From positions 1 to 8,596 of the forward strand of contig CABTZC010000074.1 of assembly GCA_902489185.1 (NCBI GenBank): DNA of 8,596 bases, written 5' to 3'. Below are positions 1 to 5,321 of this stretch, in pieces (the first letter of the stretch is position 1; every line of letters begins with the position of its first letter). Under the pieces are notes generated by a model. The model did not search any database. It was not told the origin of the DNA and was given only the letters and a program-made list of their open reading frames with translations. The stretch comes from an uncultured Brevibacterium sp. (GTDB lineage: Bacteria > Actinomycetota > Actinomycetes > Actinomycetales > Brevibacteriaceae). Both the position numbers and the translations under genes were made by a program.

Positions 1-149
1 CAACGCAAGTGACCGACGACGCCAGCTTGCTTGAGGTTATGGGGATTCCCGCCGTAGGCGTCGAAGGCTCCCATGAAGCATTTAAAATCACCCACCCCCT
101 TGATCTTGAGCTTGCGCGCATGATGTGCGCACGGAAGGAAGACGCGTGA
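1..149 (+). CDS. ispD: IspD C-terminal end (2-C-methyl-D-erythritol 4-phosphate cytidylyltransferase), partial
   Basis: This is the 3' end of a gene that begins left of the window; 48 residues are readable from base 3 to a TGA at 147-149. IspD transfers CMP from CTP to methylerythritol phosphate in the cytosolic MEP route to isoprenoid precursors. The visible part matches the family's C-terminus: TDDASLLEVMG (residues 4-14 of the fragment), then VEGSHEAFKITHPLDLELA, where the FKIT lysine (fragment residue 28) corresponds to the conserved active-site lysine near the end of IspD. The gene overlaps ispF by four bases (GTGA), so the two are probably translationally coupled; they catalyse the first cytidylyl and the cyclisation steps of the same pathway. 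The catalytic N-terminal glycine-rich loop lies outside the window, so I cannot tell whether this is a stand-alone IspD or fused to another domain upstream. Confidence 0.9.
   Translation, partial: TQVTDDASLLEVMGIPAVGVEGSHEAFKITHPLDLELARMMCARKEDA
133..140 (+). promoter_or_regulatory. Shine-Dalgarno site of ispF, fixing its start at GTG 146
   Basis: GGAAGGAA inside the last ispD codons is a good ribosome binding site. It sits about six bases before the GTG at 146, while the in-frame ATG at 125 lies upstream of it and has no such site. This favours the GTG start. Confidence 0.7.
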
Positions 150-628
150 TTGTTCCCCAGGTAGGAATCGGTGTAGACGTCCACGCAATAAGCGACAACC
201 CCGACCGGCCCATGTGGCTGGCAGGACTGTTGTGGGAAGGTGTCGTGGGGCTGGAAGGTCACTCCGATTCCGACGCAGTGGCTCACGCGTGCTGCGACGC
301 CATTTTTTCTGCGGCAGGTGTTGGCGACCTGGGGGCGCATTTCGGAACAGACCGCCCGGAATTTGCAGGAGCCAGCGGATGTGCGCTTTTGCGTGAAGCC
401 GCACGAATTGTGCGCCAGGCTGGTTTTGAGATTGGCAACATCAGCGTTCAGGCGGTCTGTAACCGACCAAAAATTGGTACTCGGAGAGACGAAGCGCAAC
501 GTGTTCTCAGTGAAGCAGCAGGGGCCACCGTTCATGTTTCCGGGACAACGACTGACCGCTTGGGGTTAACCGGCCGAAGCGAAGGTGTGGCTGCCATTGC
601 TACCGCCCTGGTGTACCGGGCTCAGTAA
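146..628 (+). CDS. ispF: IspF, 2-C-methyl-D-erythritol 2,4-cyclodiphosphate synthase
   Basis: IspF converts CDP-methylerythritol 2-phosphate to methylerythritol cyclodiphosphate with release of CMP, as a cytosolic homotrimer with one divalent metal per active site. From the GTG at 146 the protein is 160 residues, the normal family length; an in-frame ATG at 125 would add seven residues but is less likely given the ribosome binding site. Visible landmarks are GVDVH (D11 and H13, metal ligands), GHSDSDAVAH (H39, and H47 as third metal ligand), GDLGAHFGTD (60-69), CNRPKIG (105-111) and SGTTTDRLGLTGRSEG (132-147). The acidic residue after TTT is Asp here where E. coli IspF has Glu; I recall Asp in other actinobacterial IspFs, so it is probably not a defect. 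It follows ispD with a four-base overlap. The next gene to the right belongs to the kdp operon, after a 207-base gap. Confidence 0.96.
   Translation: MIVPQVGIGVDVHAISDNPDRPMWLAGLLWEGVVGLEGHSDSDAVAHACCDAIFSAAGVGDLGAHFGTDRPEFAGASGCALLREAARIVRQAGFEIGNISVQAVCNRPKIGTRRDEAQRVLSEAAGATVHVSGTTTDRLGLTGRSEGVAAIATALVYRAQ
615..628 (+). repeat. 14-bp direct repeat, left copy (end of ispF)
   Basis: ACCGGGCTCAGTAA covers the last ispF codons including its TAA stop. An identical copy occurs at 8569-8582, just after kdpE. The two copies bracket the whole kdp block. A chance match of this length somewhere in the window is not very unlikely, so a functional meaning is speculative. Confidence 0.35.
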
Positions 629-673
629 TTCCCTATTTAATCCCTACGGGGTAGCGCCACCCTAAAGCGCACC

Positions 674-694
674 TCATTAAGAGCGTGTAAAGAA
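674..694 (+). promoter_or_regulatory. Upstream KdpE-like half-site pair (weaker)
   Basis: GTGTAAAGAA at 685-694 is an exact copy of the ten bases at 706-715. A weaker match, TCATTAAGAG, lies exactly 11 bases upstream at 674-683. Head-to-tail half-sites one helical turn apart are the usual arrangement for OmpR/PhoB-family regulators, to which KdpE belongs. The repeat is seen directly; assigning it to KdpE is inference from its position ahead of the kdp operon. Confidence 0.4.
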
Positions 695-704
695 TTTCGG
701 GCCA

Positions 705-726
705 GGTGTAAAGAAAGCGTAAGGAC
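705..726 (+). promoter_or_regulatory. Probable KdpE operator (tandem half-sites)
   Basis: GTGTAAAGAA (706-715) is followed 11 bases later by GCGTAAGGAC (717-726), a tandem head-to-tail pair as expected for an OmpR-family dimer. From memory, the E. coli KdpE operator contains TTTATA and TTTACAC half-sites; read on the other strand the latter is GTGTAAA, the same core as here. If the -10 at 756-761 is right, this site is centred near -53 relative to transcription start, a suitable place for activation and close to the E. coli arrangement as I recall it. No binding data are visible, so the call rests on repeat phasing, resemblance and context. Confidence 0.5.
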
Positions 727-748
727 CCGCAGTGCCCAACGTGCGGGT
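725..748. repeat. Perfect 7-bp inverted repeat between operator and -10
   Basis: ACCCGCA (725-731) and TGCGGGT (742-748) are exact inverted copies separated by ten bases. In RNA they would form a GC-rich stem followed by GAGTTTTG. It could be a weak terminator for ispF transcripts, or a second protein-binding site, as it covers the expected -35 region of the kdp promoter. The stem is short and the T-run is interrupted, so I do not call it a terminator outright. Confidence 0.45.
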
Positions 749-768
749 GAGTTTTGATATTCACTGTC
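733..768 (+). promoter_or_regulatory. Candidate kdp operon promoter
   Basis: GATATT at 756-761 matches four of six bases of the TATAAT -10 consensus. At 17-base spacing the -35 position (733-738, TGCCCA) matches only three of six bases of TTGACA. A poor -35 with activator repeats just upstream is typical of a promoter that depends on a response regulator. Transcription would start near 768 and leave a leader of about 68 bases before the first ORF. The exact start is inferred only. Confidence 0.35.
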
Positions 769-781
769 ACTCAACTGAGTG
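768..781. repeat. Small inverted repeat in the kdp leader
   Basis: CACTCA (768-773) and TGAGTG (776-781) are inverted copies separated by AC. This may be a near-palindromic operator at the start of the transcript or a tiny RNA hairpin. No function can be assigned. Confidence 0.3.
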
Positions 782-835
782 GCTTCGCGCCGAGGTGAAT
801 CGACGTGAATTCTGAAATACCTCAGAAAGCTGAAT

Positions 836-920
836 CGTGTTAGACATCCTCTTCATTGCACTCACCGTGGCGTTTTTCGCTGTCGTCGGTGTGTTCGGTT
901 GGGCGGTGAACAAACTATGA
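836..920 (+). CDS. 27-residue membrane microprotein ahead of kdpF
   Basis: A GTG at 836 opens a 27-codon frame ending in TGA at 918-920. The peptide begins MLDILFIALTVAFF, continues with small hydrophobic residues, and ends GWAVNKL. It therefore has one near-complete membrane span with an acidic residue at the N-terminal edge and a lysine at the C-terminal edge. A GAAAG stretch at 825-829 could serve as ribosome binding site. Its stop overlaps the kdpF start (ATGA, 917-920), the same coupling seen at kdpA/kdpB, which argues that it is translated. I recall similar short hydrophobic ORFs before kdpF in other actinobacteria, but this is unchecked. It lacks the PERF ending of KdpF and is not a duplicate of it. 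It might be an extra small subunit or stabiliser of the pump, or a leader peptide that sets kdpF translation. Confidence 0.6.
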
Positions 921-1009
921 GCCTCGTCGACATCGTCTGGTTAGCGTTTTGTTCCGTCACAACGGCTTACGTTTTTTACTCTCTCATCCGTCCTGAAAGG
1001 TTCGACTGA
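917..1009 (+). CDS. kdpF: KdpF, small subunit of the K+-transporting KdpFABC ATPase
   Basis: This 30-residue protein is a single transmembrane helix (about residues 3-24) ending in Ile-Arg-Pro-Glu-Arg-Phe-Asp. The terminal PERF-type motif and the length of about 29-30 are characteristic of KdpF, which packs against KdpA and KdpB in the inner membrane and stabilises the complex. It starts at ATG 917, overlapping the stop of the preceding microprotein ORF by four bases, and stops two bases before the kdpA GTG. No strong ribosome binding site is visible (a GGCGGTG stretch lies about ten bases upstream), so it is probably translated by coupling. Genes this short are commonly missed by automated annotation. 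Confidence 0.85.
   Translation: MSLVDIVWLAFCSVTTAYVFYSLIRPERFD
995..1000 (+). promoter_or_regulatory. Shine-Dalgarno site of kdpA within the kdpF ERF codons
   Basis: GAAAGG, which encodes the Glu-Arg of the KdpF terminal motif, sits 11 bases before the GTG at 1012. It is the only good ribosome binding site there. A TGA in the kdpA frame at 994-996 rules out any longer start. Confidence 0.55.
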
Positions 1010-1011
1010 CA

Positions 1012-2649
1012 GTGGAACTTTTGCAACTTCCGTTGATGGTCGCCCTGCTTGCCGTTGTGCATGTACCAATGGGCAACTACATGGCGCACACGTTCACGAG
1101 TGCGAAACACTTGAAGATTGAACGCTTCATGTACCGCCTTGCAGGCGTGAACCCTGAAGCACAACACACGTGGAAGATGTACCTGCGAAATATTCTGGTG
1201 CTCTCCGCACTTTCCGTTTTGGGAATGTACATTCTCCAGCGGATTCAGCAGTGGCTCCCCATGAACATGGGACTGGGGCCAGTGTCTGCGGACCAAGCGT
1301 GGAACACAGCCACGTCATTTGTGACTAACACCAACTGGCAGTCGTACGGTGGCGAAACCACCATGAGTCATCTGACCCAGATGTTGGCTCAGAACTTCCA
1401 GAACTTCATTTCGGCAGCCGTTGGAATCGTCGTGGCCATTGTGCTTATTCGCGCAATCGCATACCGCGAAACCGACAAACTGGGGAACTTCTGGGTGGAC
1501 CTGGTTCGCTGTTGCCTCCGGATTCTTTTGCCCATCGCTTTTGTTGGTGCAGTGCTTTTGATCCTGGGCGGAGCGATTCAGAACTTCAACGGTCCACAAG
1601 TCGTTCAGACACTTGCGGGTGGCCAGCAAACCATTCCGGGTGGACCGGTTGCGAGCCAGGAAGCCATCAAAGAACTGGGCACCAACGGTGGAGGGTTCTT
1701 CAACGCGAACTCCTCCCACCCCTTTGAGAACCCTAACGGGTGGACCAACCTGCTTGAAGTGTTCCTCATTCTGTTGATCCCATTTGCACTCCCACGCACC
1801 TACGGCGTCATGGTCGGTGACAAGCGTCAGGGTTATACGGTTCTCGGTGCAATGGCCATTCTGGCGATCGGTTCGCTGGTAAGCATCACTGCCCTTCAGA
1901 TGAGCTTTGCAGACAACAACCTGGCTGCAATGGAAGGAAAAGAAACCCGTTTTGGCGTTCTTGGATCGACGCTTTTTGCCACGGCCACCACGCTGACGTC
2001 AACCGGCGCAGTGAACTCTATGCACTCGTCATACGAACCGCTCTCCGGTGGTATTTTGATCTTCAACATGCTCTTGGGTGAAATTTCCCCTGGTGGTGTG
2101 GGATCGGGCCTGTACGGAATGCTTGTTGTAGCAATCATCGGAGTCTTCATCAGCGGACTCATGGTTGGTCGTAGCCCCGAATACATGGGCAAGCGTATCG
2201 GCCCTACCGAAGTCAAGCTCATCAGCATGTACGCACTCGTCGTACCTGTTGTTGTTCTGCTGGGAACCGGTCTGGCAATCGCGCTTCCATCAACCCGTGA
2301 CTCACTGGCCAACTTTGGGCCACACGGCTTGAGCGAAGTTCTCTACGCGTATACGTCGGCAGGTAACAACAACGGATCAGCCTTCGCTGGTTTCAACGCG
2401 AATACCCCGTTCCTCAACGTGTCACTTGGTTTCGCAATGCTGTTAGGCCGCTTCGTCCCAATTGCGCTGGTGCTCTGTCTTGCTGGGCGCCTGTCTGTCC
2501 AAGCCCCAGTGGCAAAAACCAAGGGAACGCTTCCCACAGACACACCTCTTTTCTCGGTTGTCATGGCCGGTACTGCTCTTCTCATCACCGGCCTGTCCTT
2601 CCTTCCGACTCTTGCTCTCGGACCTCTTGCTGAAAGGTTCATGTCATGA
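1012..2649 (+). CDS. kdpA: KdpA, potassium-binding channel-like subunit of KdpFABC
   Basis: KdpA selects and takes up K+ for the Kdp pump. It belongs to the superfamily of K+ transporters with four repeated membrane-pore-membrane units. All four selectivity-filter regions are present: TNTNWQSYGGE (105-115), TNGGGFFNANSSHPFENP (224-241), TSTGAVNSMHSS (329-340) and TSAGNNNGSAFAG (448-460). About ten hydrophobic spans are visible, beginning with residues 3-20. At 545 residues it is slightly shorter than E. coli KdpA (557), within family range. The GTG at 1012 gives an N-terminus like other actinobacterial KdpAs, including the GNYMAHTFTSAKHLKIER stretch. The gene lies two bases after kdpF and overlaps kdpB by four bases (ATGA), which favours balanced production of these complex partners. 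No damage is visible. Confidence 0.98.
   Translation: MELLQLPLMVALLAVVHVPMGNYMAHTFTSAKHLKIERFMYRLAGVNPEAQHTWKMYLRNILVLSALSVLGMYILQRIQQWLPMNMGLGPVSADQAWNTATSFVTNTNWQSYGGETTMSHLTQMLAQNFQNFISAAVGIVVAIVLIRAIAYRETDKLGNFWVDLVRCCLRILLPIAFVGAVLLILGGAIQNFNGPQVVQTLAGGQQTIPGGPVASQEAIKELGTNGGGFFNANSSHPFENPNGWTNLLEVFLILLIPFALPRTYGVMVGDKRQGYTVLGAMAILAIGSLVSITALQMSFADNNLAAMEGKETRFGVLGSTLFATATTLTSTGAVNSMHSSYEPLSGGILIFNMLLGEISPGGVGSGLYGMLVVAIIGVFISGLMVGRSPEYMGKRIGPTEVKLISMYALVVPVVVLLGTGLAIALPSTRDSLANFGPHGLSEVLYAYTSAGNNNGSAFAGFNANTPFLNVSLGFAMLLGRFVPIALVLCLAGRLSVQAPVAKTKGTLPTDTPLFSVVMAGTALLITGLSFLPTLALGPLAERFMS
2632..2637 (+). promoter_or_regulatory. Shine-Dalgarno site of kdpB within the kdpA 3' end
   Basis: GAAAGG lies eight bases before the kdpB ATG at 2646. 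It is part of an 11-base stretch, CTGAAAGGTTC (2630-2640), identical to the one before kdpA (993-1003), and in both cases it encodes Glu-Arg-Phe at the end of the preceding protein. Confidence 0.6.
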
Positions 2650-4721
2650 CCACTCAGATTCAGGAAACTGAAACTGAAACCCGGAATGCCACCTCGGCAC
2701 AGTCTGGAATCAGTGGAAAGCTGATTCTCGCATCCTTGCCCCAGGCGCTCCGCAAACTTAACCCCGCGACCATGGTTCGGACCCCCGTGATGTTCATCGT
2801 GGAGGTTGGTGCTGCCATCACTCTGGTCCTCGGGTTCATCCACCCCAGCCTGTTCACGTTTACGTTGGCGATCTGGCTGTTCCTGACCGTGGTATTCGCC
2901 AACCTGGCCGAGGCGGTTGCCGAGGGGCGTGGTAAAGCACAGGCCGACGCGCTTCGAAAGACCCAGACAGCGTCGACAGGGCGTGTGCGACGCCCCAATG
3001 GAGAAGTGGAAGAAGTTCCGTCTTCGTCCTTACGACCCGGTGACGTTGTCATCGTGTCTGCAGGCGAAACAATCCCCGGTGACGGAGATGTGATCGCAGG
3101 GGCAGCAACCGTTGACGAATCAGCTGTTACAGGTGAATCTGCGCCCGTGATTCGCGAATCCGGTGGTGACCGCTCAGCCGTGACAGGAGGTACACGCGTA
3201 CTGTCCGACACCATCGAGGTGAGAATCACCTCGGAACCCGGAAACACGTTCATCGACCGCATGATTGGTCTGGTCGAAGGTGCAAGCCGTCAGAAGACAC
3301 CAAATGAACTTGCTTTGAGCGCCTTCTTGTCTGTGCTGACGCTGATTTTCGTCCTGGTTGTTCTCACCTTGGTTCCGATGGCCAACTACTCGAACGCTCA
3401 GCAACCAATCACCGTGCTCATTGCATTGCTGGTGTGTTTGATCCCCACGACGATTGGTGCTCTTTTGTCTGCGATTGGGATTGCCGGTATGGACCGGTTG
3501 ATTAAACGCAACGTCCTTGCCACCTCGGGAAAGGCAGTGGAAGCCGCCGGTGACGTGACAACGCTGTTGCTGGATAAAACTGGAACCATCACGGTTGGTA
3601 ACCGCAAAGCCACGGCCTTTGTTGCGGCTGAAGGAATCTCGGAAATCGAGTTGGCTCGCAAAGCGCAACTGTCTTCACTTGCTGACGAAACTCCAGAAGG
3701 GCGCTCGATCGTGGTACTGGCCCAGGACGGTCTTGGGTTAGGAGAAGTTCCTGAAGCCGATTTCGCTCAAGCGGAGTTCATTCCGTTCAGTGCAGAAACT
3801 CGAATGAGCGGTGTCAAACTTTCTGACAATCACCAAGTCGTCAAGGGAGCTGCCACTGAAATGGTCAAGTGGGTCGAACAGTCTGGTGTCACGGTAGGTG
3901 ACGACGTCAAACAGGCGATTGAGCGCATCTCGAACGACGGTGGTACAGCACTCGTCGTAGCAGAAGAAGAGAACGAGAAACGCCAAGTCCTGGGTACCAT
4001 TCACCTAAAAGACATCATCAAAGAGGGTATGGTCGAACGCTTTAAAACGTTGCGCGCGATGGGTATCCGCACCGTGATGATCACAGGTGACAACGAACTG
4101 ACAGCTCAAGCAATTGCGCGTGAAGCCGGCGTTGACGACTATTTGGCTCAAGCTAAACCGGAAGACAAGCTCGCACTGATTCGCCGTGAACAAAAAGGCG
4201 GAAACATGGTGGCGATGACCGGTGATGGAACGAATGACGCTCCCGCACTGGCTCAAGCTGACGTGGGTGTAGCCATGAACACCGGTACTCAGGCTGCGAA
4301 AGAAGCCGGAAACATGGTTGACTTGGACTCCGACCCCACTAAGCTCATTGAGATCGTGGAGATCGGTAAACAGCTCTTGATCACCCGCGGGGCGCTTACG
4401 ACGTTCTCGATCGCGAACGACATCGCAAAATACTTTGCCATCGTGCCGGCTATGTTCGTGGTGGCATTCCCCGGTCTCGATGTTCTGAACATCATGCGCT
4501 TGTCATCACCAGAGTCAGCAATCACATCTGCTGTGATCTTCAACGCGATCATCATTGTGTTGCTCATTCCTCTAGCGCTCCGCGGTGTGAAATACGTTCC
4601 CGGAACATCGCACCAGCTTTTACGACGCAATCTCGTTGTGTACGGACTGGGCGGATTCGTCGTTCCCTTTATCGGCATCAAGATCATCGACATGATCGTT
4701 TCGCTTCTACCTGGTTTCTAA
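2646..4721 (+). CDS. kdpB: KdpB, P-type ATPase catalytic subunit of KdpFABC
   Basis: KdpB hydrolyses ATP to drive K+ import and is the only subunit with P-type ATPase chemistry. In order along 691 residues are: membrane helices at about 46-90; the actuator domain with TGES (162-165); a membrane helix carrying CLIPTTIG (264-271); the phosphorylation motif DKTGT with the phosphorylated Asp at 310; the nucleotide-binding domain with FSAETRMSGV (381-390) and KGA (400-402); the hinge motif TGDGTNDAPAL (525-535); and the final membrane helices, including SIANDIAKYF (588-597), whose D592 and K595 match the residues that link KdpB to K+ transfer in E. coli. Ser165 in TGES matches the serine whose phosphorylation inhibits the E. 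coli pump at high K+. Length is normal (E. coli 682). The start is an ATG overlapping the kdpA stop by four bases, with an eight-base-spaced ribosome binding site. The enzyme looks fully intact. Confidence 0.98.
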   Translation: MTTQIQETETETRNATSAQSGISGKLILASLPQALRKLNPATMVRTPVMFIVEVGAAITLVLGFIHPSLFTFTLAIWLFLTVVFANLAEAVAEGRGKAQADALRKTQTASTGRVRRPNGEVEEVPSSSLRPGDVVIVSAGETIPGDGDVIAGAATVDESAVTGESAPVIRESGGDRSAVTGGTRVLSDTIEVRITSEPGNTFIDRMIGLVEGASRQKTPNELALSAFLSVLTLIFVLVVLTLVPMANYSNAQQPITVLIALLVCLIPTTIGALLSAIGIAGMDRLIKRNVLATSGKAVEAAGDVTTLLLDKTGTITVGNRKATAFVAAEGISEIELARKAQLSSLADETPEGRSIVVLAQDGLGLGEVPEADFAQAEFIPFSAETRMSGVKLSDNHQVVKGAATEMVKWVEQSGVTVGDDVKQAIERISNDGGTALVVAEEENEKRQVLGTIHLKDIIKEGMVERFKTLRAMGIRTVMITGDNELTAQAIAREAGVDDYLAQAKPEDKLALIRREQKGGNMVAMTGDGTNDAPALAQADVGVAMNTGTQAAKEAGNMVDLDSDPTKLIEIVEIGKQLLITRGALTTFSIANDIAKYFAIVPAMFVVAFPGLDVLNIMRLSSPESAITSAVIFNAIIIVLLIPLALRGVKYVPGTSHQLLRRNLVVYGLGGFVVPFIGIKIIDMIVSLLPGF

Positions 4722-4732
4722 AGGAAAGTCTC

Positions 4733-5320
4733 ATGGCACAGAAAACCGCAGGGGTAGTTTCGGCTACCGTTCAAGCAACCCGCACATTATTGGTCTTGCT
4801 GGTCATTCTGGGGCTCATATACCCCGGAGCGACGTGGCTAGTAGGGCGGCTGAACGCCAACGGTGCGGACGGTTCTTTCTTGGAGTACAACGGCCAGGTC
4901 GTCGGTTCAAAACTCATTGGACAAGACACCTCGGAGGACCCCAGCTTGTTCCACCCTCGTCTTTCATCCGGTGACTATGACGGAATGTCTTCTGGTGGTT
5001 CCAACCTCAGCCCGGTAGGCGACGAGTTGCAGAAAACCATCGAAGAAACCAAGAAGTCGATCGCTGCAGAAAATAATGTCGATCCGGCTGAGGTTCCAGC
5101 CGATGCCGTAACAGCGAGCAGCTCGGGTCTAGATCCACATATCAGCAAGGAGTATGCTCACATTCAGATTGAACGTGTTGCGAAGAACTCGGGACTATCG
5201 GTTACAGAGGTCGAGGAACTCGTTGAGAAGAACTCATACGGGTCGATCCTCGGATTTATCGGTAGTCCACGAGTGAACGTCAACACCCTCAACCTGGACG
5301 TGGTTAAGGCAAAGGGCTGA
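4733..5320 (+). CDS. kdpC: KdpC, accessory subunit of KdpFABC
   Basis: KdpC is a single-span inner-membrane protein with an extracytoplasmic domain; it associates with KdpA and is thought to raise K+ affinity or feed K+ to the channel entrance. The 195 residues show one membrane helix at about 18-39, then the family's conserved blocks: VGSKLIGQ (57-64), FHPRLSSGDYDG (73-84), PADAVTASSSGLDPHIS (122-138) and GSPRVNVNTLNLDV (177-190). Length agrees with the usual 190-205. The ATG at 4733 is 11 bases after the kdpB stop and is preceded by AAGGAAAG (4721-4728). The region 85-95, Ser/Gly-rich with SNLSP, is also typical. It ends one base before kdpD. Confidence 0.97.
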   Translation: MAQKTAGVVSATVQATRTLLVLLVILGLIYPGATWLVGRLNANGADGSFLEYNGQVVGSKLIGQDTSEDPSLFHPRLSSGDYDGMSSGGSNLSPVGDELQKTIEETKKSIAAENNVDPAEVPADAVTASSSGLDPHISKEYAHIQIERVAKNSGLSVTEVEELVEKNSYGSILGFIGSPRVNVNTLNLDVVKAKG

Positions 5321-5321
5321 A

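Noticed and set aside
125..145. ATG at 125 as the ispF start
   Set aside because: It lies before the only good ribosome binding site (133-140) and adds seven residues not typical of IspF; GTG 146 overlapping the ispD stop fits better.
725..760. Intrinsic terminator after ispF
   Set aside because: The stem is only seven pairs with a ten-base loop and the following T-run is short and interrupted (GAGTTTTG), so it is listed as an inverted repeat only.
2660..3262. Long antisense open frame opposite kdpB, and similar ones opposite kdpA and kdpD
   Set aside because: These lie wholly within strongly supported genes, show low-complexity Ser/Thr/Arg-rich translations with no family resemblance, and are explained by codon bias of the sense strand.
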